Shown: one piece after another, positions 44,681-56,889 of the stretch
Layout of the letters: the number at the start of each line of letters is the position of its first letter
Position numbering within the stretch: position 1 is the first letter of the stretch
Assembly (NCBI GenBank): GCA_903813345.2
Contig: CAIIXF020000002.1
Coordinates: 7,649,555-7,713,554 of the forward strand
Length of the DNA: 64,000 bases
Source: Owenia fusiformis
Taxonomy: Eukaryota > Annelida > Polychaeta > Sabellida > Oweniidae
Reading direction: 5' to 3'
Position numbers and translations under genes: made by a program
The notes under the pieces: model-generated
The model's input: the letters and a program-made list of their open reading frames with translations, nothing else
What the model was told of the DNA's origin: nothing
Databases searched by the model: none

Positions 44681-45076
44681 ATCAAATAGTTCTCAAGTAA
44701 GTGGATTGTGAAAGCTCAGGGCTCAATGAAAAAAATACAGGGAATAGACAAAAATCCTTTACAGTGTCAGTGCGTGTATGTGACACAATAATATACCCCT
44801 ATCTGTCTACAAAGGTGCAACTACACACCAATAAAATGTTCCAAATTCACACCGGAGTAGCCAGACAACGGTAAAGTCAGATACCGTTGTCACAAATGGC
44901 GGAGATAACCGTCACAGATTGTTTTCAATAATTGGTTTGAGAGAAAAACATTGTTGATTTCAGTTCACCATATCGTTACCTATCCTTTTGCAAAAAAAAC
45001 TTTCTCGTATGATCTTTTGTAGCCCATTGTTTGTAATAGATCAGAACGTCTTGAAGGATGACAATATATTTATTTT

Positions 45077-47245
45077 TCATTTAAAGATGTCGCTAGTCCC
45101 CGGCGTTGAATCTTTCCATTCGCAAAATGCGGCTTTTCTGATCCACTTGGCGTTCTTGTGGTGCTTGAAGGATGACATTTCCCGGGGACCTAATACACCT
45201 TGTCGGCCAAGGGAGTACTTCTGATACATAAAACCTGCAATGACATCAACATACTATACACACTGAATTAACTGATCGCCTAGCTATTTCTATGTTAGAG
45301 GACCAAGCAATGCCCAATCCCCTTTTTGACCATGTGATGCCGTGTAAAGCTTTTTTGTTAGCAAATCGATAAAAATCATCAAAATATTAGAGCTATTGTA
45401 ATTGAGCAGGAAAAATGATTGCTTACCTATTGGGATTCTGCCACTTAGCCTGAGGTCACACTCCTCATTGTCTATAACCACTTTGATGTAGATGCGCCCA
45501 ACAGTGAACACTCTGTCAATCACATATAGGTGACGCTGCTCGCTCAGATCTGCAAATATGGCGATGTTGGCCTAATAAAGGGACACATAACTTATTGATC
45601 CTTCCGCCGAGTGGGAAGAAGACGAATAGATGGCATTTTAAAAACAAGAATATTGTCCAATTATAAAACAGGTGAAATCTTTTGATTTTCGTGGGGAGTT
45701 TTGGTTCAAACTTTTTTGACTGACATAGGATACTGGGGTATGATGTCATGATAGCAAAACATGTACAAAAATCTTAGTTTTCTCTGAAAGACAAATCATT
45801 TAGATGGGAATACGCATGTTATAGCATTTGGTTGTGTAAGGCCTAAGCAGGATTCATTACCTTAAATTCAACATATAAAGTTTCGGAAACTATGAAGCGA
45901 GGCAACAAATAGTAAAATATCTTTTTTTTCTTTACAAATGGTCACCATTTTATGGCCATTTTACAAAACATGCGCATGCTCAATTGCTGGCCTTGTCTAT
46001 GGAGGCAAACTTGAATACGCTGGGTGAAGTTTTCTGACCACAGACTTTGGCTCACCCTGTATATGTGAAACAAATTGATTACATTGCCATCTTTATTTAA
46101 AAAGTATTTTTTATCGCCATTTAGCCTTTGGCCCGCATTACCTCAGTACCTGCTATGTTCATGTTCAGAATGATATCTCCTTGTTTTGGATGAGACCTCA
46201 ATTCACTAATTTCGCAATTTTCCAATCGAATCTCAACGTGCTTCTTCACATGTTTCCGCTCTCCTTGTATTTGTAAGACAAAGTACCTGTTGAATTTTCT
46301 AGTTCCTACTATGGGGTCTCCAAATTCAAGAAGAATATTTTTATCAAGCTGCAACAAAATATAACAAAATAAATGTTTTTTTTTGTTGAAACCGTCAAAT
46401 ATCAACAAATATTACGTGTCTTTTGGAAGGGGTTGTCAAGGGTGATTTAATTCAGCGATCAGATTCCAAATATAGATCATTCAAGATGTTACAATATCGC
46501 CTGGTATGGGATTGTGCCAGATTGTGTTTTTCAAAGCACGAGTGGTTGTCTTGAATTACACTGCACTGCTAAAATTTTATGAATTCTATGAGATACAGTG
46601 ACGTAGCCAGGAAGAAAAAAGCGACGAGGCGAAAATATCCAAAATGGCGGCTATTTAACTCAGTCGAAATATTAACCTAAAGTTAGGTAACACCATAATG
46701 CAAACTTAGTTCGATGATCGCAATCAAAAGAACACGATGATAACCCCGATAACCCAATATTATCCTATTATGAATAAAAAAATTGATGACGACTACATTG
46801 AAAGAGGAATATTTCTCAAAGTATGGTAAAAAGCGACGATGCAAGCGCCTCGTCTGTCTCATCATTGCTACGTTCGAGAGATACAGACAGGACTGGTGCT
46901 GGCATTTTGTCAATTTTGCACCGAGCGTCTTCAAATTTTCACAAACTGTACTTTAAAGTATTGCAACTCAAAAAGTTTCAGAAAAAATGATAAAATGCGG
47001 GTAGAGTTATGGTTACAATAATAACATGACATCACAATACTCGGGGCAACTTTAAAGTACATTTTTAAATCTTACGCTGTTGTCCAATAGATGTGACAAA
47101 TGCCCCGCTACTTTAAACACCGGATGAAAGGCAAATATCTTATCAAACCAGTTCTGTTTCTCTCGAATCACGGTGTTCAATAAGTCGTAGTTGGTCACCT
47201 CTGTAAGAAATGGGACAGTAAACGCTGTCGGGCTACCGTTGTTAC
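45077..47245 (-). CDS. Unidentified multi-exon gene, 3' four exons
   Basis: On the minus strand, exons 47,245-47,076, 46,348-46,142, 45,571-45,427 and 45,189-45,077 (TGA at its end) join without phase conflict at canonical borders (TTGCAG, AACAGC|GTAAG, TTGCAG, GAG|GTAATG, TTATTAG, ATAG|GTAAGC, GTATTAG). I do not recognise the product. It reads as a folded, strand-rich protein (RYFVLQIQG, VEIRLENCEI, RIYIKVVIDNEECDLRLSG) with a basic C-terminus KHHKNAKWIRKAAF. No signal peptide or membrane segment is seen in this part. It is tail-to-tail with the fibrinogen-domain gene 2. Consistent phases over three introns make chance unlikely. Confidence 0.6.
45760..46120. other. Intron of the minus-strand gene
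   Basis: Only a CTCACCCTGTATA word near 46,051 resembles a mariner-type terminus, and no partner was found. Nothing else is recognised. Confidence 0.35.
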
Positions 47246-47293
47246 CTGCAATTATAGAAAATACAATTCGAAATTTCATCCTAAAGGTGTTAC

Positions 47294-47563
47294 CCAATCA
47301 ACGTCATGAGCTACTGGCACTTCATCGTTATCGGTTGTTCCATGGACTTCAAATAACTGGACTGCAATCGCCTTCCCTTGACCAATGAAAACTCCGCATT
47401 TAGGGAATTCCCTGAACCTATGTGTGTTATGGTCACGTGACACGTAGTCCTTGAACTTTTCATAGACATCCATTTTGTTTTTTACACGTCTTAATCGGTG
47501 GAAATTCGTCAAGTATTTTGGAAGATTAGGTAGGTTTATGTGAATATATATGTATAACAACAA
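47294..47563 (-). CDS. Possible upstream exon of the minus-strand gene, phase not matching
   Basis: An open frame reads MDVYEKFKDYVSRDHNT...FIGQGKAIAVQLFEVHG...HDVDW and ends at a donor-like TGG|GTAACA. The next acceptor is only 48 bp away, and joining there breaks the frame (phase 0 against two leading bases). Either a different junction is used, an intermediate exon is missed, or the gene carries a frameshift. The upstream border is not determined. Confidence 0.4.
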
Positions 47564-47749
47564 TGCATGCTGATAATTGACACTTATATCTTCTGATCGA
47601 TTCGATTTCCTGACGATAAATGCTTTTTGTCTTGTTGAATTTTGTAGATCTAAAAATAAACAAAAGTTTTTTTGTTATGAAATTTTAATAACACGCCATA
47701 TCAAATTATAAGGAATTTTGTACAAATTTCGGAGAGAAGCCTGTTAAGG

Positions 47750-49400
47750 TAACACACCAAGTCAGCACACCATTACAAAGCTACAGTGTCCTTCTGTGTT
47801 AATCCTGAAGGAATAAAGATGTTCTAACATCTTAAACCAAATATATTGATTGAAAAACATATGACCGGTTGCCATTTTGGATTTTCCTAAGAATATCCAC
47901 TCATGTGGAAACCAAATTTTGATGAATTTTGTATGTATTTTGCAGAAAAGCCTTTAGGGGTAGCACACCTAATCAGAATATCATTATAAGGCTAAGGTGT
48001 CGTTATGTGTTTATTCAAAAGGAATTAGAATCATTTACCACATAAACACCAAATATATTAATTTTAAAAAGTATGACCGGCGGCCATTTTGGATTTTCCT
48101 AAGAAATTCAATCATGTGGAAATAAGGTTTTGAGTAAACTTGTACAAATTTCGCAGAGAAGCCTATAATCGTAGCACAATTAATTAGCATATTATTTTAA
48201 AGCTAAGATGTCCTTCTGTGTTAATTCTGAAGGAATAAGCATCATTTACCACATAGACACCAAATATATTAATTTAAAAAGTATGACCGGCGGCCATTTT
48301 GGATTTTCCTCATAATTTATTCATGTGGAAATAAGATTTTTAGGAATTTTGTACGAATTTCGCAGAGAAGCCTATAATCGAAGCACACCTAATCAGCATA
48401 TCATTTTAAAGCTAAGGTGTCATTCTGTGTTTATTCTGAAGGAATAAGCATCATTTACCACATAGACACCAAATATATTAATTTAAAAAAGTATGACCGG
48501 CGGTCATTTTGGATTTTCCTAAGAAATTCAATCATGTGGAAATAAGGTTTTAAGTAAACTTGTACAAATTTCGCAGAGAAGCCTATAATCGTAGCACAAT
48601 TAATTAGCATATCATTTTAAAGCTAAGATGTCCTTCTGTGTTAATTTTGAAGGAATAAGTATCATTTACCACATAGACACCAAATATATTAATTTAAAAA
48701 AGTATGACTGGCGGCCATTTTGGATTTTTCTCATAATTTATTCATGTGGAAATAAGATTTTTAGGAATTTTGTACGAATTTCGCAGAGAAGCCTATAATC
48801 GAAGCACACCTAATCAGCATATCATTTTAAAGCTAAGGTGTCATTCTGTGTTTATTCTGAAGGAATAAGCATCATTTACCACATAAACACCAAATATATT
48901 AATTTAAAAAAGTATGACCGGCAGCCATTTTGGATTTTCCTCAGAAATTCATGTGGAAATAAGATTTTTAGGAATTTTGTACGAATTTCGCAGAGAAGCC
49001 TATAATCGAAGCACACCTAATCAGCATATCATTTTAAAGCTAAGGTGTCATTCTGTGTTTATTCTGAAGGAATTAGAATCATATAACACATAAAAACCAA
49101 ATATATTATTGAAAAAAGTATGACCGGTGGCCAGTTTGGATTTTCTTCAAATGCTCAATGTTGAAATCAAATTATAAGGAATTTTGTTCTAATTTCACAG
49201 AGAAGCCTGAAAGAGTACAATTCCAAATCTGCAAGTCAGCAAACATTGTAAAGCTCTGGTGTCATTCTGTTTATTTTTTGAAAGAATATGAGTTATTTTA
49301 CTAATAAACACCAAATATATTGATATAAAGACATAAGACTAGCAGCCATTTTTCATTTTCTTCAGAATATCAGGATGTATGTGAAGACTGATTATTTACA
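47750..49400. repeat. Tandem array, ~212-bp units with alternating types
   Basis: Units with GACCGGCGGCCATTTTGGAT, TTCGCAGAGAAGCCTATAAT and GGAATAAGCATCATTTACCA repeat near 47,870, 48,077, 48,291, 48,505, 48,715, 48,926, 49,130 and 49,345. Two types alternate from 48,077 to 48,900: one has AAGAAATTCAATCATGTGG with AGCACAATTAATTAG, the other CATAATTTATTCATGTGG with AGCACACCTAATCAG. That makes a dimer of about 425 bp. Outer units are more diverged. Confidence 0.93.
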
Positions 49401-49547
49401 TTTTTTGTTTTTGGATAGAATTTCCCAGTGTTAGCTGCAGATGTCAACTAATTAAGATAAAACCAAGTGTACACACTGCAGTCAGCTGGAGAAATGTAAG
49501 TTAACTTCATGAATCATAAAAAGAGCTTTATAATTCTGGCCAATAGT

Positions 49548-50520
49548 ATAGTTTCCATATAGCTTTTGAAATCTCGCTAAATCTCGTTTTTCGTGAGATT
49601 TTAAGAGACTTGCATATTAGACCTCTAATGACTTACATTACCTTCTTTTAAATGGCATATTTGAATTCAGTGAAAAGTTTTCTCCTATAATAGCTTTGAT
49701 TTACACAGTTATGTAATTTGAATAATTTTCTATAACAATTTAAAAAAACTTGGGCCAAATGTCCATAGATGCAATGCTAAAATTCTTTAAATCTGTGGAT
49801 TATTTGTATGTCAATCAACATTTGCATGTTTAATCACAACATGTACATGAACAGGATCATCAAGTGGTATATCATTCAAGTTTTATACAGATTCAACAAA
49901 CACACTTTGATAAATCATGAAATTAAGCCACTTTTCCAAGATTTTAGCATGTAAATGAATGGAGTTTTAGCCCGAGTTAAAAGCTGAATAAAAGATGGCA
50001 GCACGAGATTTCATTGATTTTTCTGCTATTTAGAAACTATCCTATTGTAGAGTTTCCTTGTACACGTAGCTATTGTAATCTTGCTTGTCTGGTTTTTCAT
50101 GAGATATGCATATTAGACCTCTATATAACTTACTTTTCCTTCTTTTAGGCATTTTTGAATTCTGACAGTGAAATGTTTTTACAAGAATAACATTGATTTA
50201 TAGTTATGTTATTTTCCATGAAATTCTCAAATTTTCTGAAAAAACTTTGGCTAAATCTCCATTAGTGCAATGTTAATTCTCTAAAAACCCTTGTTATTAA
50301 TTTAACAACCCAAATTTCGATGATTTATCATGATATATACATTAACAACATCATCATATCATTTATATGGTATGTGCCATTCATGTGTTAGAGAGATTCA
50401 ACCAACACTTTTTGATAAATCATGAGATTATCTCATAACGTCTATGACAGCCTGGCCGAAATAAAGATCTGGCAGCAATTATAAGATTGTAGCACTCATT
50501 TTCATTTGATTATTCAGTTA
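49548..50520. repeat. Diverged tandem duplication, ~490-bp period
   Basis: GCATATTAGACCTCTA, TTCCTTCTTTTA, AGTTATGT.ATTT, AACTT.GGC.AAAT.TCCAT and TTTGATAAATCATGA appear twice in order. No coding content is seen. Confidence 0.75.
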
Positions 50521-51604
50521 TGATAGTATTCATAAACACATTGCGATTTCAGGTCATATGCTATTGAAATGAAATGCTTAAATCTGCAAAGGAGGAAAAA
50601 CATGAAATAACTCTATTGAAGCAAAATGCTGCAGAGCGTGAAGGTTGTTGACCTTGGTAGCCCTTAACAGATTTTAATTCATGGTATGTATCTCAATGAT
50701 ATTATTTTTCAGGTTTTTGGAATCCAACCATCAATAGGCTAAATAATAGTGTACCTATGTAGAAATCATCTTGATTTTTAAAAATTGCATTGAGAAATCT
50801 GATACAAAAAAGAGAATGTTATTTTAAACTTTAAAATGGCAATAAAACTGTAAATGTACTCCTCACTGTTCCTTTGAACACATACATTTCAAGGAAGGAA
50901 CAGTGTAGATGATGTTTGGAGCCATGCATTAGAAGGATGTATTGTCATAGCTTTGGTTTGCTCTATCTAATGGACCAGCAGCACTGTGAGAAACCTGACT
51001 TATTAAGCCAGTGAGTATACTAAATCTGTATGCGAAATTCTTGATTCAATTTGCAGGAATTTCACAGATTTTGCATTCAGTTATTGCTTTTTATGCATTT
51101 TGTTCTACTTTGAATGGGACCAGTTCTCTTGGTGTAATGAAACACAGTCCTGGTAACACAGGTCAGTTGCTGGTTAGAATCCAGCAGAGTCCCCTGTTCT
51201 ACCTAGTTCAATAATGCATAAAAAGTTAAGAGACCTGATCAGTATACAAACTGATTCCTCATGTATGAGTTAATATTGCTATATCAGCTGAAGAATTTGG
51301 ATCTTTATTATTTAAATTGGTGCAACAATTTACAAGCATTAATTGTTAACAAAAACAAGCCTTATACTACATGATGTCAAATAAGTCCCCCCTGCTACAG
51401 GTAAATCCTAAATAGATGGTATCTACTATCTAGTGTGATATACCATTGTAAAGATCTTCCAAGGGTATGTTAAATCACCAACTGTCAAGTATTTAGTTAA
51501 AATTCACTTATATTTTCATTATGTCCTTTATAGTTAGTGTACCCTCCTTAAGCAGCTTCCATTGGTGCAAAATGAGAAGGATATGACCTCAGAATTATAT
51601 CAAA
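50521..51604. other. Gene-free stretch
   Basis: A short inverted pair (GTTCCTTTGAACA... / AAGGAAGGAACAGTG) lies around 50,866-50,908. Nothing else was recognised. Confidence 0.35.
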
Positions 51605-51903
51605 AAGTTATCCTGTCCAGAAATTGGTTTAATACATTGCCATAGTTGTCATCTTTAGGTCCTTTGACTTTTCTTACATATGATTCTCAAAATCCTGCCA
51701 AATATACCAAGTTGCCATATTTCTAAGCCTATGGTCACCTCAATTGATACACTGTTAGGAATTTTGAGATTTGAATTGTGTCAGATATACGTCAATCAAT
51801 CAATGAATGTAACTTTGGAAGACCTTTCCAATGATATATCACAATTTGTACCATATATCTTGGTTTTGGGTATTGAGGGGGACAACACTTTTTTGACACC
51901 CTG
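51605..51903. repeat. Second copy of the 11,537-11,825 repeat
   Basis: Same motif order as the first copy, same orientation, ending TTTTTTGACACCCTGTA. It includes a CAATCAATCAATGAATG expansion not present in the first copy. Confidence 0.75.
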
Positions 51904-52384
51904 TATTTTTGATGGCTTAATGATGTACAGTTGCACATGTTAAACAATACTTGGATGTTGTTTACTGCTGAATCAGTATTTAAGTGATGGTTCAAGAAAA
52001 CCTTTTTGAAAAAGATTGCCCATGTTATTTTCTGGTACAAAATAAAGTATAAAGACATGTATGTATTTCCTTCCTTTTTTCAGGAGATTGAAAATTACCT
52101 ATTTCTAATAACACATGCAGGTATAGCAATTTTTTCAAAAATGTTTCTTAACCATTGATTAATATATCACACTAAATGGTAAGTGGAACCTGTCTAATCC
52201 AAATGCATCTGGGACCTTAAAAAGTGATTTGATAAGTAGGTATGTTCACTTCTATGACCATATAAGTTGATAATGCAAAATACATTTTGGACAGAGAAAA
52301 AATGTTCTTATTGAGAGGTGTTCAGACTAGAAGTGTTCATGTTTTAACTGTATTTGACATTTTCATCCATTCCTACTCAGTGGT

Positions 52385-52520
52385 TGTATAAATAAGGGTT
52401 ATGTACTGGGAGGTTTTGGATACAGGGAAATATGTGTATCTCACGAGGGACCGCAGGGTATCCAAAAACCGACCGTGCATAACTGGTGTATCTCATACTT
52501 GAGTGGGTTTGGGGTAGATA
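52385..52520. repeat. Reduced hairpin of the GTTATGTAC family, loop reversed
   Basis: GTTATGTACTGGGAGGTTTT at 52,398 is the outer stem of the 58,540 hairpin. The loop word GAGGGACCGCAGGG is the inverse of CCTGCGGTCCCTC there. The right stem is short (TATCCAAAAACCGACCGTGC). It looks like a deletion derivative. Confidence 0.75.
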
Positions 52521-54740
52521 TAACCTTTACCACCTTTTTCAAATGACAAGATAGGCCTATACTGTAAAAGCACAATTTATATTTAACATTTTCATAATAT
52601 TCCTTCAGTTGGTTTAATGGTTTTTGTAATATAAGAATTATGGAATAAATTGAATTGAATATTCCTCCCAGATCCTCTTACTAAAAGAACGTAAATCTTT
52701 TTTCCCCGTCCAATCTATTTTGTGACATTAGAAGCATTTGATTGCTACCCAGTCAACTCCCAGAGGGCTCCAGGTGATACAATGTGGATACAGTTATCAC
52801 TTTCTGTAATTTTACGATCAAATTGTTGCTTATGTCATGTATGTTATTGTATATGACTTTAGCTAAAGCGGGTTATTGAGAAAATCATATGCATTTATTT
52901 TATTCTGTATGTTTGTTTTGATTGAATTTTTGTCCTAGAATACGTACTCCGCGTTGTACTAGTATGTTAATTGGCTACTAACAGATAAACTTCATGATCG
53001 TTCATTAGGTGCTTGGAATAAAAAGATTTCAATCACACGTCCAGGGTTTGGGAAATATAACCCAGATAACATTGATAACGAATAATAGAAGTGATAAAAT
53101 TCCATAGAATGGAAATATTAGGGAGATTAAGCTTGCACATACTATAAAATCGAAGCAGGGATATACACGTATGACGAATCGCCCATACAATTGCATCGCT
53201 CAAATAACTTACATTTGCGTTTAGGTTGTGAAAAACAGTGCACGCTTAAACTCCCTAATATGTGCATTTTCCGTTGATTTTTTTACAGCTTGTCACACAT
53301 TCAACACACTATTGATAATGTTAGTTTGTGATCTTCAATCTCCTTCATATTTACTAAAATTACTGTAACTTATAGATTTTTTAATAGATGACGAGATTTT
53401 TGAAGACGGGCAAAACAAAGCATGTTATTATTTGAAAAGTTAACTACATATTCATCATCATACAGTGAAAAGCGTATTCCGCCTTCTTTTAACCTTTTAA
53501 CATCAGAATATTAGTCAAATTGATCTAAATAAAAGAGGTTGAAGTATTTTTGCGGACAAAGTTGCATTTTCTGTGCAGCACTTGCAATAAGAATGTCAAC
53601 CGTGCTTCCGTACGAATTCGTCAAAAATCATCTATTGTGATCTGGTACGAAGTTACTGAAAAAATTAAAGGCGTAAACGTTTTTTTAAACGTTCTGCTCT
53701 TGAATTGATATTTTTCCCTTATACACTAACGTTTTGATGTGTCTTATGGCATCCTCCAAACACAGCCGTCCGGAACTCGTACCTCCTTCCAGAAGAAGGA
53801 AGGAACTGAACTTAGCACTAGATGATGTCTGGAACCCTGCGTTCGGAGGATGGTCTTATGGCTCCTAATTATTATCTCGGATAGACCAAATACCGATAAA
53901 ATCTTACGTCAAACTTCCTGTATTTGTTATATATATTTATTGCTGGACGTGTAAATGAAATAGAGAAACTGAGATATATATATTACGTGACGTGAATGTA
54001 TTTATTTTAATATAATTTATGGATATGAACTAAAAATTATTTGACTTCGATCTATTGCGATCTATTGTGTACTTTTATGCGCTTTAAAAATGTTAGATGT
54101 CCGGCGGGCCAATTTCCCTAGTGTAAATGGTCCAGGGACCAAAATTCCTTAGTGAAAATGGTCCGGGGACATTATTTTGGGGGGACCTACATTACTTCTA
54201 CATCGGGCACAAGCCAACATACCTTTGCAATTATAAACTCCCGCGGATCAGTGTTTGCAATCATAAATTAAGATTATGAAAAATGAAACTCCAGGATCTG
54301 TGTTTGTTTGTTTCTGTTCCCATGACAATGCGCTGAAGACCATCTCGACTTTTTATCGAATTCTAGTTTGTGACGTAATTCGATAATTGTATTTTTCCTT
54401 TGCGCGTGACAGTTTGCTCATATAATGACGTAATTGAGGAATACCTTTTGAAAAATTGGTTTCGATCTCGATTTGGATTATCACGTGACCATAACACACA
54501 TATGTTTTCAAGACTGTGACGTTTGCAGTCCAGTGATTAGAAGTCCATGGTTGTTCTAACTTCAGTAAATATTGTTGAAAATCGAAGTTGCCCGCCAAGT
54601 AGGCTGGGGCGAATAGGCCTACGTTCACATATACGACTTCACATGATGGAAACAAATTGCATGATAAATGCACCGCGTTTTGACATTCACATTGAGGTGA
54701 TCAGGACATACACATATATACAGAAGCCCAAGCTCCATAG
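52521..54740. other. Gene-free stretch
   Basis: GTCTTATGGCATCCTCC near 53,741 and GGAGGATGGTCTTATGG near 53,846 form a short inverted pair. GTAGTC-type or membrane-like frames here are short and lack splice or family support. Nothing else was recognised. Confidence 0.35.
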
Positions 54741-54747
54741 ATGATGA

Positions 54748-54950
54748 TTGGGCAAAGTCCACATAACCCCTGGAGTCAAATGGATTCCAAAACGGTCCGT
54801 GGAAAAGTCAAGGCGTTTTTATGAATTTCTACGAGGACCCAGTCATCATACTAGGCGTATAGATGATTTGCATCCTACACCATGTGACACAATACCACGT
54901 GACCCTTGGAGTGGGCACCATGTCTCATGTGGCAAAATCCTCGGGCGTTT
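54748..54950 (+). other. Weak coding-like segment upstream of the orphan ORF
   Basis: One frame stays open and reads PKRSVEKSRRFYEFLRGPS...DTIPRDPWSGHHVSCGK. It has no ATG and no clear splice borders. It may be an exon of the 55,401 gene or chance. From 54,952 it meets an AGTGGCGGATCTGAAAG repeat edge also seen as CACTGGCGGATCTGAGAG at 56,892. Confidence 0.25.
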
Positions 54951-55400
54951 CACAGTGGCGGATCTGAAAGCTAAAAATTGGGCTAAAATATTTTTTATGA
55001 TTTGGCTTTAATTTAAAAAATAAGACCCAAATAGGCCAAGTAATGCCTAAAAAGACCCACAGATTAAGGCCCTAAAATATTTTTGGACCCATAAAGATTT
55101 CTCTAGGCCAATCCTAGGGGATGGAACCCCTGGAACCGCCATTGTCTCATGCAATACTAAATTATTATACCGTGGACAGGTTCCATCACGCACCATTAAT
55201 TAAATGCTTCATGAGTTCTAAAAACAACAAACCGAAGAACGTCACAACCACAAATTACAATCAATCTAAGAATTTCCAGGAACGAGCACAATCACCATAA
55301 AGATGAGACTTTTGAAAGCATACAAGATGTAGGACTGTAGACGAAGCTGTTCCTGATAGCGAATTCAGATTCACACCCGGCTGACATTGTCGTGGAAGTA

Positions 55401-56642
55401 ATGACGTATTCGGATCACCATAGAGATCATCTAAGGCTTCATCAACTCAATCGTGATCGTTCATGTCTACATAATGGATCACGTGAGAAAAATGCTGGGA
55501 ACGCTCTAGTTTATGCAGAAGATGTTGAGCGTGGAGGTCCTAACGATTCCACCGTTGTCACTTTTGACTCAGAACTTGATGGGACAACTGACATAAACCC
55601 AAATTCAAGAATCAAAGATTTGAACCTGATGATGAACCTTTGCAGCCGTCTCAAAATGCCATCAACCAAACACTCCGATGCCGAGTTACAAGGTTGGACA
55701 ACGTGCGGATTACTTCACCAAGACATCAGCTCATATGTCATCAACGTGATTAATTCTGATGTGTATCGAGTGAGTGGTTGTCGCCCGCACACCAATACAA
55801 CTCAGAGCTGCTCTAGTTCGGACACTAAAAGAATTCTGGACTCTAACAAAACTATGCGTATGAATCGCCCCAAAGGAATTCCTGAAAGAAATAGACCCAA
55901 AATTGCAAACAAAAATCCCGCGAGCACAGCAAGTCAATTAGATGCTTGGTCGTCTACATTGCGTCGGTCCTCTATGGGTACGGATCCCAAAGGAAGCCAT
56001 GAAAGAAATAGACCGAAGATTTCAAGATCAAATCATGCGAGTACCCAAACGGACAAGCCAAGTCAGTGGAATGCTGGGACAACATTACGCAAGTCTTCCA
56101 CCGGAAAGAGAGGCCACCACCAATATGTTCCGTTTAAGTACAATCTCCATGAACGCATCGATATGTCAAGGTTGATCAGTCAATATAGGGAATTAATCGC
56201 TGATACACGAATAATACGCCGTGGTGCCTTACCCTTTGATCCACACTTGGGTGAAATACGTTCTAATGCGTTTACACAGAATGAGATGCCGAGCAACGTT
56301 GCCGAGCAGAAATTGATGTCAAGGAAGCTTAACCATACAGGGCAGAATGAAAACCTGAGACGATGCCATAGCAATGAACAGAATCGCATAATTGACCCAG
56401 GGCACATTACTAGTAACGTATATGAGGTTCCTGGTAGGCGACATATTCGAGTATTTGAAGCATCATGCAAACAAGGCGATCAGAATACCTCAACATGCGC
56501 AACTGACCAAACTTTTGCGAACCAACAGAAGAAATTTGAGAAAGTGAGACCAGTGGTCTGCCTTAGTAGACCATCAATTCCTAGTAACACCCATGGTAAA
56601 GTATGTGAAACTGGCGTAAATACACTGAAATATATAAAATAA
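55401..56642 (+). CDS. Orphan ORF, ~413 aa, internal 40-residue duplication
   Basis: The longest non-transposon frame in the window. It is open from 55,341, after an in-frame TAG, and the first ATG is at 55,401 (MTYSDHHRDH). ACTGTAG at 55,340 could also be a splice acceptor. I do not recognise the family. It is polar, serine/asparagine-rich and basic, with no signal peptide or membrane segment. Residues about 155-235 hold two related repeats: RPKGIPERNRPKIANKNPAS...STLRRSSMG and DPKGSHERNRPKISRSNHAS...TTLRKSSTG. The RRSSMG/RKSSTG ends look like basophilic kinase sites. AATAAA at 56,744 could end the transcript. A frame this long in AT-rich DNA is unlikely by chance, though a domesticated or decayed transposon gene is possible. 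Confidence 0.6.
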   Translation: MTYSDHHRDHLRLHQLNRDRSCLHNGSREKNAGNALVYAEDVERGGPNDSTVVTFDSELDGTTDINPNSRIKDLNLMMNLCSRLKMPSTKHSDAELQGWTTCGLLHQDISSYVINVINSDVYRVSGCRPHTNTTQSCSSSDTKRILDSNKTMRMNRPKGIPERNRPKIANKNPASTASQLDAWSSTLRRSSMGTDPKGSHERNRPKISRSNHASTQTDKPSQWNAGTTLRKSSTGKRGHHQYVPFKYNLHERIDMSRLISQYRELIADTRIIRRGALPFDPHLGEIRSNAFTQNEMPSNVAEQKLMSRKLNHTGQNENLRRCHSNEQNRIIDPGHITSNVYEVPGRRHIRVFEASCKQGDQNTSTCATDQTFANQQKKFEKVRPVVCLSRPSIPSNTHGKVCETGVNTLKYIK

Positions 56643-56743
56643 ATATATACAAGGAATGATACTGACAAAATGTAAACCATGTGAACTACCTCGTTGGCAG
56701 AACTGATTACATATCTAATCCAGAAAACTTGTAGGCCTATATC

Positions 56744-56749
56744 AATAAA
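56744..56749 (+). terminator. Candidate poly(A) signal of the orphan ORF
   Basis: AATAAA lies about 100 bp after the stop. Another AATAAA-like word occurs immediately after the stop. Confidence 0.4.
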
Positions 56750-56889
56750 AATACCTTTTAGAATACCATCTTGAATATAATAGGTTACCACAATTATATA
56801 CATTTCAAATAAATGTTAAATCATTACTGTTTTTTTATTTCCAAAAACAAAATATAGGATATCTTGAAGATCATCGGCTGTCTTGACTC

